Shown piece by piece: positions 53,616 through 63,824 of a DNA stretch of 64,000 nt. The first letter of the stretch is position 1. Each line of letters opens with the position of its first letter. The position numbers were made by a program, and so were the translations under genes. The stretch spans positions 35,030-99,029 of the forward strand of contig NZ_JAFFPS010000048.1 in assembly GCF_016919165.1 (NCBI RefSeq), given 5' to 3'. Under the pieces are notes generated by a model, which saw nothing but the letters and a program-made list of their open reading frames with translations, had not been told where the DNA came from and ran no database searches. The stretch is from Leptospira chreensis (GTDB taxonomy: Bacteria; Spirochaetota; Leptospiria; Leptospirales; Leptospiraceae).

Positions 53616-56000
53616 CTACTTGGATCCGGCAAATTCCGGAATCGAAACAAACTGCAATTCTTCCCCATTCCAATCGGCGCGGAACTTACCTTCTCCGAGA
53701 GTTCCCGATAGAATCTCTTTGGCTAAAGGTCGGTTGACAACCCGATTGAAAACACTCGCGAGAGGACGTGCTCCAAATTTAGGATCAAACCCTTGTTCCC
53801 GTAGAATGTGCTCTGTACTTTCTGACAGTTCGATCACAATTCCTTTTACCTTCAACCTCTCATTCAATTGTCTGAGTTGTTTCTCGATTAGTTTTTCCAT
53901 AATCGAAGAATCTAATGAATGATAGGTCAAAATAGCATCCAATCTTCCCAATACTTCTGGTTTGAAATCCCCTTCTATGTTTTTAGAATTGGTTGTCAGA
54001 ATCAAAATCGTATTTTTGAAGTTAATCGTTCTACCTTTATTGTCTGTCAATCGACCTTCATCCAAAATTTGAAGTAATATATCAGAAAAATCGGGATGGG
54101 CTTTTTCCACTTCATCAAAAAGAACCACTGAATATGGTTTTCTTCGAATTGCCTCAGTTAATATCCCACCTTCATCGTAACCAATATATCCTGCTGGAGC
54201 ACCGATTAGTTTTGATACAGAATGTTTCTCTGAATATTCACTCAAATCCAATCGAACCAAATTGGTTTCTTGATCGAACAAAAATTTAGCAATGGCTTTG
54301 GCCGTTTCTGTTTTACCCACTCCCGTTGGGCCTTTTAATAAAAAGGAACCAAGCGGTCGTGATTCAGAAGAAATTCCCGCATAAGACGTGAGTAAGGTAT
54401 CCGCAATCTCGCGAATGGATTCTTTTTGGCCATACACAGAAGTATTAAGATCCTCTTCCAAATGGAGGAGATGGTCTTGTTTTGTTTTTAAGATCTTTTC
54501 TGCAGGAATCCCAGTTTGTCTAGAGATAACAGCAGCTATATGGTTTCTTTCCAAAATCCAACTGTTCTGAAAATTACCCAATTCTTTTTCCAGTTCAGGA
54601 AGGACTGCATATTTTAACCTGGAAGCTTCCGTATAATCGGCCCTTTGTTGTGCTGCATCCAAATCAAATTTGACCCGATCCATTTTATTTTTGATCGATG
54701 CAATTTGTTTCAAAGAATTGACTTCCTTTTCCCAAACAACTTTTCCTTCTTGGAATTTTTTTTCTAAACCTTCGATCTCTTTTAAGATCTCTTCGTTTTT
54801 CTTTTCCACTTGAGCAAAGATTTTTTTGGAACGAATTTCGCTTTCCAACTCCACAAGTTCCGTAGGCATAGCTTCCGCAGAAAGTTTTAAAGCAGAGGCC
54901 GCTTCATCGACTAAGTCAATGGCTTTGTCTGGCAAAAATTTATCAGTGATGTATTGGTCCGACAAAAGCACCGAGGCATAGATAGCTTCATCAGAGATTT
55001 TAATTCCATGATGGATTTCATGTTTATCACGAATCCCCATAAGGATTTCAATGGCATCTTCCTTACTTGGTTCGTTTACGGGAACGGCACGAAATCTTCT
55101 TTCTAAGGCTTGATCCCCTAAAATGTATTTTTGAAATTCATCTTGGGTAGTCGCTCCAATACAATGTAGTTCCCCCCGAGCAAGCGCAGGTTTTAAAAGA
55201 TTGGCTGCATCCATTGCCCCATCTGTTTTTCCAGCACCTACCAATTGGTGGATCTCATCGATAAAGAGAACTGCTTCTCCTGCTTGCCCTTTGATATAAC
55301 GAAGCATTGCCGTTAATTTTTCTTCAAACTCACCACGGTATTTGGTTCCCGCCATGAGTTGTCCCATATCCAAAGAAAAAATTGTTTTTCCTTTTAATAC
55401 ATCAGGGACTCGGCCTTTTACAATCTGTTCGGCAAGTCCTTCCACAATGGCGGTTTTTCCCACACCGGCACTACCAACTAACACGGGATTGTTTTTTGAT
55501 CTTCGCCCTAAAATTTCCATCACCGAACGAATTTCTTTACTCCTACCAATGACAGGATCGAGTTTTCCTTCCCTTGCCAAATCATTCAGGTTCACAAGAA
55601 AATTAGGAACCTCTTCATCGGTTTCCTTCACTTGTAAATCTTCATAATTGATTTTTAATTCTGGTAGGACTTGTGGTAGATATTTTAAGAAGTCTGCCTC
55701 CTTCAATTCCTCCCGGCCATTTTCTGCAGCACGAGAGGAGGCCATGGTGAACCACTGGGCCAGTTTTGGCGAGGTGCGTAAGGACTCAAAAGGGATCTCT
55801 CCTGAAGCCTTCGCTTGTTTCTTCAAAAATTCATCGACTGTCGATTTATACTTAATTAATGTTTTTCCAGAAACAGAAGTGGGTAGGGTCATAAACCCCC
55901 AAACCAAGTGATAGGGAGTGATTTCTGTATTTTGTCTCCTCATAGCCTCTGTCTGCGCAATGTCCAAAGCTCCTTGGACGTTGGAATCATACTGTTTCAT
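53616..56000 (-). CDS. clpB: ClpB-type AAA+ disaggregase
   Basis: 794 residues. N-domain (about 1-140), AAA-1 with [13 protein letters not shown] and [14 protein letters not shown], a coiled-coil middle region (about 390-480) shorter than in E. coli ClpB, and AAA-2 with [13 protein letters not shown] and [13 protein letters not shown]. No IGF/IGL-type ClpP-docking loop is seen in AAA-2, which favours ClpB over ClpA/C. The sensor segment VLGRLD has Gly where NR-LD is usual. Total length is 60 or so below typical ClpB. Ribosome site GAGGA precedes the ATG. The CIRCE-like element upstream supports heat-shock control. Confidence 0.85.
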   Translation of the reverse strand: MKQYDSNVQGALDIAQTEAMRRQNTEITPYHLVWGFMTLPTSVSGKTLIKYKSTVDEFLKKQAKASGEIPFESLRTSPKLAQWFTMASSRAAENGREELKEADFLKYLPQVLPELKINYEDLQVKETDEEVPNFLVNLNDLAREGKLDPVIGRSKEIRSVMEILGRRSKNNPVLVGSAGVGKTAIVEGLAEQIVKGRVPDVLKGKTIFSLDMGQLMAGTKYRGEFEEKLTAMLRYIKGQAGEAVLFIDEIHQLVGAGKTDGAMDAANLLKPALARGELHCIGATTQDEFQKYILGDQALERRFRAVPVNEPSKEDAIEILMGIRDKHEIHHGIKISDEAIYASVLLSDQYITDKFLPDKAIDLVDEAASALKLSAEAMPTELVELESEIRSKKIFAQVEKKNEEILKEIEGLEKKFQEGKVVWEKEVNSLKQIASIKNKMDRVKFDLDAAQQRADYTEASRLKYAVLPELEKELGNFQNSWILERNHIAAVISRQTGIPAEKILKTKQDHLLHLEEDLNTSVYGQKESIREIADTLLTSYAGISSESRPLGSFLLKGPTGVGKTETAKAIAKFLFDQETNLVRLDLSEYSEKHSVSKLIGAPAGYIGYDEGGILTEAIRRKPYSVVLFDEVEKAHPDFSDILLQILDEGRLTDNKGRTINFKNTILILTTNSKNIEGDFKPEVLGRLDAILTYHSLDSSIMEKLIEKQLRQLNERLKVKGIVIELSESTEHILREQGFDPKFGARPLASVFNRVVNRPLAKEILSGTLGEGKFRADWNGEELQFVSIPEFAGSK

Positions 56001-56015
56001 CGTGTTTCCTCACTA

Positions 56016-56042
56016 TTAGCACTCTTGATATTAGACTGCCAA
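56016..56042 (-). promoter_or_regulatory. CIRCE-like element (HrcA operator)
   Basis: On the plus strand TTAGCACTC-N9-GACTGCCAA. The left half and the 9-base spacing match CIRCE (TTAGCACTC-N9-GAGTGCTAA) exactly; the right half differs at two positions. Located 16 bases upstream of the ClpB start, in the 5' untranslated/promoter region. Confidence 0.7.
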
Positions 56043-56110
56043 TCCTACGTTCTTCTTACAAGTTTTTTCTAGGAAATTCACTTTCTCTTTCCTCTCTTCG
56101 TCCTATTATA

Positions 56111-58105
56111 GTGAAGATGCTTCGAAACTGGCTTTCCTTTTTCCCATTTTCACCGGGTTTTCCGCAAAGGTGTTCCAGCGGCTCATCCTACAAGCTTCTC
56201 ACAATAGTTAGCATTCTTTTGATAAACCAAGCAGCTTGGTCCTTTCCTCTCTCCATAGAAGAATCCAAAAACTATCGCGACATCGGAAAGTATTTTGAAT
56301 ATGTAATTGTTCCGGAAAAAGATTCTAGTTTGGATCGAGTTTTAAGGGAAGATACAATTTGGCGACCTAATCCGAAAGCAACGATCTCATTCCCTCGTGC
56401 CAAAGATCCTTTATGGATACGAATCACACTCATCCACTATGGTAACCTACCCCATACATTTTTTTTGCACTTCTCGAGTCCTGTGGTTGATGTCTTTGAA
56501 CTGCATACACAAGTCAAAGGAAATTGGATCACACAATGGTCAGGGGAACAAGTTCTACAAAGAAACAAACCTCTGTATTCACATATCCCCGCATTTCCCA
56601 TCACACTATCACCGGACGAAACGAGAACCATCTACGTAAAGATACATTCAGCAAATCCGATTTTCAATTTTGTTTCGGTTTATAACTCCAGAAGTTTTAT
56701 CGCGTTTTCAAAGAAACAAGACATCTTCTTTGCAGCATACTTTGGTGCAGGATTTATGATGTTTCTTTTTAGTTTGTTTTTAGCACATACACTCCGGTAT
56801 CGAAAATTCTTTTACTACTTTTTTTACTTAGCTACTGTATTACTCATAAATTCTTTTTCCACAGGGTTTATGCAATACATCGAGATTGGAAATTCTCATA
56901 CCTGGAAAAATTATCTATTCCCTGTTACTATTTATTTAACATCAGTATTCGGATTATTGTTTACTACTGAATTTCTAGAAACAGAAAAACATTTCCCCAA
57001 AACAACAAAACTTACCAAAGGTTTTATCATTCTATTTATATCTTTAATCTTTTCTATCTTCTTTTTGGAACTAAGAGACTTCATTCAACTAGGGGTCATA
57101 CTTGTTATCATTCCGATTTTATTAGCATTATCAATTTCAATCATGGCTGTATTTAAAAATAAGAAAAAACTAGAAGTCATTCTTTTCTTATTTGCATTTG
57201 GATCCATCCTGATCGGCGGAGCTTTAAATACAATGACGGTCCAAGGATGGATCCGACCAATTCATTTATCTTCCTACTCATTACCACTCGGTTCCGCCAT
57301 CGAAGTTTTTTTCCTCTCCATGGCCTTAGTGTTAAAAGCATCTGACTATAGAAAGGCTACCGAAGAAAAACAAGAACTCGACTTACAACTAAAGATTGCT
57401 CAAAAACTTCAGAATGGACTTTTACCCAAGAAACTGAGTCATGCAAATGGTCATGCCTTGGGATTTCGCTACTCGCCGGCATCTGACATTGGAGGAGACT
57501 TTGTCCAAATCATTGTCAAAGAGAATGAAATTGGTTTATTCTTATGTGATGTTTCTGGCCATGGAATTCCAGCTGCGATGATTGCCTCCATGACTAAGGT
57601 ATCATTACAAATTTGGGATGATTCTTTGGATAGGCCAGCCTATGCTGCCGAAAGAATTCGGTTGTCCTTACTGAGTTCTCTTTCAGGGCATTTTTTAAGT
57701 GCCTTCTTTGTTTATTTAGATCAAAAAAACAAAATTATGATAGTAGCTAACGCAGGGCACCATCCCATGATCTATTTAGATCGAAATGGAAATTTAGAAC
57801 ATATCACAAGTTATGGTAGAGCCGTTAATGAATACATCGAATCGGCTATGATTGAAAAAACCTTACCCCTACCGGACACAGGAACATTAATATTATATAC
57901 AGATGGTGTCATTGAAGCAAGAAATGCAACTGATGGGGAACTTTTCGGAGAAGACCGGTTTTATTCTTTATTACAAACTTTGAAAGATGCGAAACCCCAA
58001 CAGATTTGTGACCAGGTAATCATAGAAGTAGAAAAATTTCAAAAATCGAAACGTTCTGATGATGATATTACGATACTCGCAATTGCTTTAGAAAGAAGTA
58101 TTTAA
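56111..58105 (+). CDS. 7TM-DISM receptor–SpoIIE phosphatase
   Basis: 664 residues. A periplasmic DISMED2-type beta domain (about 45-205) starts after a signal/anchor helix. Seven transmembrane helices follow (about 215-405), then a short coiled linker (LDLQLKIAQKLQNGLLPKK) and a PP2C/SpoIIE phosphatase (about 440-660) with SPASDIGGDFVQI, LCDVSGHGIPAAMIAS, LYTDGVIEARNATDGELFG and SDDITILAIA. Metal aspartates are present. Such proteins dephosphorylate anti-anti-sigma factors. Starts with GTG; an ATG two codons later is equally possible. Its tail overlaps the convergent hybrid-kinase stop by 4 bases. Confidence 0.85.
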   Translation: MKMLRNWLSFFPFSPGFPQRCSSGSSYKLLTIVSILLINQAAWSFPLSIEESKNYRDIGKYFEYVIVPEKDSSLDRVLREDTIWRPNPKATISFPRAKDPLWIRITLIHYGNLPHTFFLHFSSPVVDVFELHTQVKGNWITQWSGEQVLQRNKPLYSHIPAFPITLSPDETRTIYVKIHSANPIFNFVSVYNSRSFIAFSKKQDIFFAAYFGAGFMMFLFSLFLAHTLRYRKFFYYFFYLATVLLINSFSTGFMQYIEIGNSHTWKNYLFPVTIYLTSVFGLLFTTEFLETEKHFPKTTKLTKGFIILFISLIFSIFFLELRDFIQLGVILVIIPILLALSISIMAVFKNKKKLEVILFLFAFGSILIGGALNTMTVQGWIRPIHLSSYSLPLGSAIEVFFLSMALVLKASDYRKATEEKQELDLQLKIAQKLQNGLLPKKLSHANGHALGFRYSPASDIGGDFVQIIVKENEIGLFLCDVSGHGIPAAMIASMTKVSLQIWDDSLDRPAYAAERIRLSLLSSLSGHFLSAFFVYLDQKNKIMIVANAGHHPMIYLDRNGNLEHITSYGRAVNEYIESAMIEKTLPLPDTGTLILYTDGVIEARNATDGELFGEDRFYSLLQTLKDAKPQQICDQVIIEVEKFQKSKRSDDDITILAIALERSI

Positions 58106-60273
58106 GAAGGAATCCAGTGACTCAATTTCTGATATAAATCATTAGGATAAAATGGTTTAGAAATAAAATCATTCATTCCTACCGAATGGATTTTTTCTTG
58201 TGTTTCCAAATGTGCTGATGCAGTGAGTGCGATGATAGGAATTCCATTCCAAACTTTATTCTCTCGGATACGTTTTGTGGCCATATAACCATCTACATGT
58301 GGCATATGGAGATCCATAAGTATCAAATCAAAATTACCTTTTGCGAGCTTATCTAATACCTCCTCTCCATCAGAAGCTTCTTCCGACTCAATTCCCCACC
58401 GTTTTAAAAACCGAATCACAATCGAACGATTGATTTCAATATCATCGGCCACTAAAACTCGTTTTCCAGTTAGATCCTTGGCTTCTTTCAGATTAAGGGC
58501 GTGGTCGGGTGAGTTGGGTTTACCAATTTTGCAAGAGAATGTAAATGAAAATTTAGATCCTTTTCCTAGTTCCGATTCTAATTTTAAATCGCCCTTCATC
58601 AGTTCAACAAGGCCTTTCGAAATGGCAAGACCAAGGCCAGACCCACCATATTTTCTTGTGGTATCCTGACTTGCTTGAGTGAATTTTTCAAAGACATATT
58701 GGCGTTTATCAGAAGCAATCCCGATACCGGTATCTTCGACTTCGAAACGTATCACTACTTGATTCTCTTCTTTTGAAACTAAAACCACTCGAAGGGTGAT
58801 AGTCCCTTCTTTTGTAAACTTGATCGCATTTGACAATAAATTATTCACAACTTGTAACATTCGAGTTGGGTCAAAACGAATGTATTCCGGTAAGTTGGAA
58901 TCAATCTCTTCGTGAAAGGACAACAATTGTTCTTTGGCTTTGATCCCAAAGGATGTAGAAACGGAATTAATAAATTCTTTTAGGCTAAAATCAATTTCTT
59001 CAATGATAATCATTCGTTCTTCAATTTTGTTAAAGTCCAAAATATCATTGATGAGAGTCAGAAGAGTTTCGCTTGAGAATCTAAGATTTTTTAAATATTC
59101 TATTTGTTCGGGTTTTGGATTGTCTTCCATAAGCCACATGGAAAGGCCAATCACTGCATTTAAAGGAGTTCTTAGTTCATGACTCATACTAGAAAGAAAT
59201 TCAGACTTAGCCCGGTTTGCATCTTCCGCACGAACTCGAGATTCAATCAGCTCTCTTTCATACAAAACCATTTGCGAGATATCGATTAATACAGAACGAG
59301 ATCGGATCATCTCATTTGTTTTTGAATATATAGCAGTTGCCCAAAGATTTAAGAATAAAGAACTTCCATCTTTACGTAAAACCTCGAATCGCAAATTGTC
59401 AATATGACCTGTTTTCTTAAAGACTGGGAAATTTTTTTGGAAGATTTCTTTACTTTCCTCGGTGAGTACATCGGACAACTTCATTTTTCCAATCAGCTCT
59501 TCTTCTGAATAACCCAACCACTTACATTCTGTGTGATTGATTTTTACAAAATAACCATTTGCATCTAAACTATGGAAGCCTACTGGAGAGTTTTGGTATA
59601 AATCATCGATTTCAAATAAACGATCTTCGATTAATTCCTTTTCGATTAAAATCTGAGTATTTTTTCTTAAAACAAAAATCATCCATAAGATCAAAATAGA
59701 CAAAAGAAAAAAGAAACCACCAGAGACAGCAACCAACCGAATCGTAAATTTGAGATTTTTTTCTTTTTCTATCTCTTCTCTAACAATTTTTGCATCTAAA
59801 ACAGATTTCACTGCTTCCCGAAAGACATCCATTCGCCTTTTACTTTCTATAAAAACTGTTTTACCTGGTCTTCCCTTAGATGCGTTTGTAACAAGGCCAT
59901 TGACAAACTCTAACTTAGAATGGTTAGCAAGAATGATCGATTCCAAACCTTCCGAATAGGGCGGTTCACACTCGGCTCGAAGAAGTCCCTCAAGTTCAGT
60001 CATCTGAGACAGCGAATTTTTATAAGGCTCGAGAAACTCTGGTTCCCCTGCAAGAAGGTATCCTCGTACTCCCGTCTCTGCATCTTTTAAATAAGATGCA
60101 TATTGATTTAAAAGAGCATTCCAACGACTCTTTGCTTCGAATGAATTTCGATCCATTCGACTTTCATACACTTGGTAAAAGAAAAAAAAGGAGGAAAAGA
60201 AAAGTAGTGTGAGTAATCCCCATAGAAAACCAATGTAAAGGGATTCAAAATGTTTTCTAAGGAAAAAACTCAT
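58102..60273 (-). CDS. CHASE3–PAS hybrid histidine kinase
   Basis: 723 residues. First helix (about 10-35), a helical CHASE3 domain (about 40-180; YLKDAETGVRGYLLAGEPEFLEPY is diagnostic), second helix (about 180-205), PAS/PAC (about 225-350). HisKA follows with SMSHELRTPLNAV, HATPase with NLLSNAIKFTKEGT and KYGGSGLGLAIS, and a C-terminal receiver (LILMDLHMPHVDGY). All kinase boxes look intact. Senses an unknown extracellular cue. Downstream relay partner unknown; the receiver-first kinase next door is a candidate. Confidence 0.9.
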   Translation of the reverse strand: MSFFLRKHFESLYIGFLWGLLTLLFFSSFFFFYQVYESRMDRNSFEAKSRWNALLNQYASYLKDAETGVRGYLLAGEPEFLEPYKNSLSQMTELEGLLRAECEPPYSEGLESIILANHSKLEFVNGLVTNASKGRPGKTVFIESKRRMDVFREAVKSVLDAKIVREEIEKEKNLKFTIRLVAVSGGFFFLLSILILWMIFVLRKNTQILIEKELIEDRLFEIDDLYQNSPVGFHSLDANGYFVKINHTECKWLGYSEEELIGKMKLSDVLTEESKEIFQKNFPVFKKTGHIDNLRFEVLRKDGSSLFLNLWATAIYSKTNEMIRSRSVLIDISQMVLYERELIESRVRAEDANRAKSEFLSSMSHELRTPLNAVIGLSMWLMEDNPKPEQIEYLKNLRFSSETLLTLINDILDFNKIEERMIIIEEIDFSLKEFINSVSTSFGIKAKEQLLSFHEEIDSNLPEYIRFDPTRMLQVVNNLLSNAIKFTKEGTITLRVVLVSKEENQVVIRFEVEDTGIGIASDKRQYVFEKFTQASQDTTRKYGGSGLGLAISKGLVELMKGDLKLESELGKGSKFSFTFSCKIGKPNSPDHALNLKEAKDLTGKRVLVADDIEINRSIVIRFLKRWGIESEEASDGEEVLDKLAKGNFDLILMDLHMPHVDGYMATKRIRENKVWNGIPIIALTASAHLETQEKIHSVGMNDFISKPFYPNDLYQKLSHWIPS

Positions 60274-60317
60274 AGAAACATAATTAAGTAAAACATTTCA
60301 ATGAATTTGTCAATTGA

Positions 60318-62243
60318 TTAAACCATGGTTCTCCATGCAGGGAAATATAAATCAAACTCTGTTCCTTCCGACAAACGAGAATTAGCGATGATCGTACCGC
60401 CCATCTTTACCATAATTCCGTAGATGATGGGTAGTCCAAGTCCTGTACCTTTTCCACCTTTTGTAGTAAAAAACGGATCAAAGATTTTTTCAATAATTTC
60501 GGGTGGAATGCCAGATCCATTATCCGCAAAACCTAACTTCCAATATTCCATGTTTTTCATAAAACCGACATGAAGTAATTCTGATTTTTCGTATGATACT
60601 TTAGAAAGTGAAATTGTAATCTTAGGATTCGGATTTTCTTGTAACGCAAACACAGCATTTTCATACAGATTAGAAAGGATCTGAAAAATTTGAATGGGAT
60701 CGGCATTGACATAAGCCGGTTCGTTCCCTAAATCTGTGAACAAAGTAATTTGATTGGAGGAAACTGCCCTCACCTCTTGTAAAACTTGTAACAGTTGTTC
60801 TCTGAGATCCAACTGTTTGGAAATAGAATTATCAATTTTAGAATAAGTGAGTATTTGTTGGATTAGATTTCGCGCACGGTCCAGGGATTTGGAAATTCCT
60901 TCAATGGCAGTAAGAGATTTTTTGAATGATTCGTTGGTTTCATTTTTGGACCACTCAGAATTCAAATAAGAAACATAGGCAAGCATTGGTGTAAGAAGGT
61001 TATTAAAGTCATGGGCAATTCCACCAGCAAAAGTACCGAGTGCTTCTAACTTCTGCGACTGCGCGTAAGCTCGCTCTAAAACAATTTTTTCTGTAATGTC
61101 CTTTGCTTCGAGAACAATGTAGATAATTTTTCCAGAAGGATCGGTCAGTGAATAAAAGTCACAGTCAAAATACTTTTCTCGCCCATCTGACAAACTATAA
61201 CTCACAAATACTTCGAAACTTTGATTCTTTAACGCAAGTTTCATTCCGTAAGTTAACTTTTTAACGGATTCCGGATCGGAATTGGAAAAAACAGAACGAA
61301 TTAACTCTAAACCTTGGATGTCCGTTTCATCCCGTTCAAAGGATAATACAGCATTTCGATTCATACGAATCACATGACCTTGTAAATCTAAAAGAAAAAT
61401 GGCTTGCGAAGAGTTATTAAAAATGCCTTTGAACAACTGTTCGTTGACCTGAATCGAATGTTCCAATTCAGAAACATCGGATATATCATGAATGGTTCCA
61501 AAAATACGAAACCGAGAATCCTCAAACCGTTCTGCTTCCAACCAAAGATTGACCTTTTTTTTACCGACCTTGGTATTTAAAGTCACAATCATTTCCTTCG
61601 AATGATTGTCTTTTAATAGTTCTTCCCAAACCACTTTTAGATGATCTTGTTCTGGCTCATCCAATAGGGCCCACACTTTTTCCATGAGCGGAATTTCACC
61701 GAAATCAAATCCCAAAATTCGATACAATTCAAGAGACCATAAAGTATTTTTTTCAGGGAAAATAACTTCAAAATGCCCAAGATGAGAAATTTTTTGTGAA
61801 CGTGTTAGGAGCTCCTCACCATGGACAAGCATATCCCAAGCTTTTTTTTGAGATAGTTTCAGTCGGTAAGCTTCTAACTCACGATTCACAACAAACGGAA
61901 GTTTGATGATAGAGGATTTTGGTAAAAACTCCGCGGCACCTAACTTGAGAAATTCCGAAGCCGCTTCTTCTGGCAAAAATTCCGTTACGAGAATGACTGG
62001 TAGATCGGGGTTAATTTCTTTAACTCGGGAGATCACATATCGACCGTCAAAATCGGGAAGATAAAAATCAGAAATTACGATATCCCAGGTTTCGTCATTG
62101 ATCCGTTGTTCAAATTCTGATTTCCATTCTGCTCTTTCTGAAAAAATGGAGAACCCAAAATTTTGTAGTACAGATACAATTGCTTTATATGAAGCAAGAG
62201 AATCCTCGACTATCAATACATTGAGTTTCTTTTGAATGTCCAT
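60318..62243 (-). CDS. Receiver–PAS–histidine kinase
   Basis: 641 residues, no membrane segment. N-terminal receiver (about 8-125) with [19 protein letters not shown]-like domains at about 155-265 and 270-390; HisKA with [23 protein letters not shown]; and HATPase with [32 protein letters not shown]. The order receiver-then-kinase suggests control by an upstream kinase. It lies 9 bp after the patatin gene on the same strand and 44 bp before the hybrid kinase, so the three may form one operon. Confidence 0.9.
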   Translation of the reverse strand: MDIQKKLNVLIVEDSLASYKAIVSVLQNFGFSIFSERAEWKSEFEQRINDETWDIVISDFYLPDFDGRYVISRVKEINPDLPVILVTEFLPEEAASEFLKLGAAEFLPKSSIIKLPFVVNRELEAYRLKLSQKKAWDMLVHGEELLTRSQKISHLGHFEVIFPEKNTLWSLELYRILGFDFGEIPLMEKVWALLDEPEQDHLKVVWEELLKDNHSKEMIVTLNTKVGKKKVNLWLEAERFEDSRFRIFGTIHDISDVSELEHSIQVNEQLFKGIFNNSSQAIFLLDLQGHVIRMNRNAVLSFERDETDIQGLELIRSVFSNSDPESVKKLTYGMKLALKNQSFEVFVSYSLSDGREKYFDCDFYSLTDPSGKIIYIVLEAKDITEKIVLERAYAQSQKLEALGTFAGGIAHDFNNLLTPMLAYVSYLNSEWSKNETNESFKKSLTAIEGISKSLDRARNLIQQILTYSKIDNSISKQLDLREQLLQVLQEVRAVSSNQITLFTDLGNEPAYVNADPIQIFQILSNLYENAVFALQENPNPKITISLSKVSYEKSELLHVGFMKNMEYWKLGFADNGSGIPPEIIEKIFDPFFTTKGGKGTGLGLPIIYGIMVKMGGTIIANSRLSEGTEFDLYFPAWRTMV

Positions 62244-62252
62244 AGTGTTTGA

Positions 62253-63119
62253 TTACTGATTAAAAAAACCAAAAACGGGTAGTTCTAAATCCCCTAAAAT
62301 TTCTGCTTTGTGTTTGTAAGCAGTCCCTCGGCCTTCTGCCAGCGCAAACTTTCCTTTAGAAAAATCATTTGGTGATAAATAAGGAGTGTTTGTTTCCAGT
62401 CGGATCAGTTTTTTTCCTTTTTCTTTTGCAAGTAAGGACTTCAGATCTTCTGCTTCTGATTCAATAATTTGAACGGAAGCATCTAATGCCCGCTTCATTA
62501 CATTTCGACTCACAGGCCTATGATTATTAACCTGATGGATGACAATCCGATCTATACTCGGATCTAAAATAAGTTCTTTGATGGGTTCCCCGTCTCCGAT
62601 CCCACCATCTAAAAATTCTTGGCCTTGAAATTCTTGTACTTCATACAAAAAAGGAAAAGCGATGGAGGCCATCACGGCATCCAGTACATTTCCTTCGGTA
62701 ACCAATTCTCGTTTATTTTTAGAAAGATTGGAAACAGCGATTCCTAGTTTGATCGGCAGGTCAGAAAACTTTTGATTTCCAAGATAAGGGTATAAAATTT
62801 TGCGTGTGGCTTTGCCCGTAAGCACACCGCTATAACCATTTAAACCTTTTCGTAACAAACGACCAAGCATCGTCAGAGAATTTCCTTCCCAAAAATCCTT
62901 CTTTTTTAATCCTAAAATAAGAGATTCAAACTCTACCATCTCGTGACCAGTTGCATACAAGGCACCAATCATCGCACCAGAACTGGACCCAGTAACGATC
63001 GCAGGTTTGAAACCAATTTCTTGCAAACCGCGCACAAAACCCGTGTGGGCAAAGAATCCAAAAAAGGCAGATTTCAAACAAAGAGCAGAATACTTTTTGG
63101 GGAAGAAGAGTTCGATCAT
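62253..63119 (-). CDS. Patatin-like phospholipase
   Basis: 288 residues. Nucleophile elbow GSSSG in VTGSSSGAMIGALYATG, catalytic Asp in FLDGGIGDG, giving the Ser-Asp dyad. The oxyanion region reads FFGFFAHTG instead of the usual GGGxRG. Patatins hydrolyse ester bonds of phospholipids; no signal peptide is seen, so it is probably cytoplasmic. First gene of a run continuing into two histidine kinases. An ATPase remnant lies just upstream on the same strand. Confidence 0.83.
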   Translation of the reverse strand: MIELFFPKKYSALCLKSAFFGFFAHTGFVRGLQEIGFKPAIVTGSSSGAMIGALYATGHEMVEFESLILGLKKKDFWEGNSLTMLGRLLRKGLNGYSGVLTGKATRKILYPYLGNQKFSDLPIKLGIAVSNLSKNKRELVTEGNVLDAVMASIAFPFLYEVQEFQGQEFLDGGIGDGEPIKELILDPSIDRIVIHQVNNHRPVSRNVMKRALDASVQIIESEAEDLKSLLAKEKGKKLIRLETNTPYLSPNDFSKGKFALAEGRGTAYKHKAEILGDLELPVFGFFNQ

Positions 63120-63156
63120 AAGCTTTTACTAAGTTTAGAAAAAGACTCCATCCATG

Positions 63157-63824
63157 TCAGCTACGAAGTAATTTTGAAACTAAAACTTTTGTCATATCGT
63201 AAAACAGAACTCCAATAAATGCAACTAGTATCGCTGCTGAAAATTGCAGAAAATTAAGTGGGACAAATCGGAACATAGCATTCATTCCAGGCAAATACAT
63301 GGACAAAATCAAAACTCCGATCGTTCCGGCAAATACATAACGAATGACAGGATTGGGAATTCTCATTCGGCTCCACATAGACTCGTGTAAAGACCGGTTG
63401 GCAAGGATTAGAAATAAATTCGAAAATACTAATGTAACAAATGTAGCCGTATTCACAACCTTGGGAGAGGAATCCCCTTTCAGATACAATTCCATGATCC
63501 AATAAGAGGATACAACTGATACTAAAGAAACAGCACCTTGGATGAGTGAGTTAATAAACAGCTCCCGATCGAGTAAGGGTTCTTTGGTTTCTCTCGGTTT
63601 TCTTTTCATCAAATCAGATTCTGCAGACTCCCTTTCAAATACAATGGTACATGTAGGATCGATGACCATTTCCATAAATACGATATGGATGGCAGAGAGC
63701 ACAATGATAGGCCAATCAAAGATGATAGGAAAAAATGTAATCCCCACGATGGGGATATGGACTCCGATGAGATAACCCAATGCTTTTTTTAAATTATCAA
63801 AAATTTGTCTGCCGATACGAACGG
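63157..63824 (-). pseudogene. P-type cation ATPase, C-terminal fragment
   Basis: Codes for the Cation_ATPase_C part of a P-type ATPase: RIGRQIFDNLKKALGYLIGVHIP, then about five membrane helices with FMEMVIDPTCTIVFERE (ion-binding helix) and a stop after KLLRS. The phosphorylation, nucleotide-binding and hinge domains are missing. Upstream of 63824 the frame runs into antisense of the hinge (nonsense residues to a start at 63915), so this is not a functional reading frame as assembled. See the inverted repeat entry. Confidence 0.85.
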
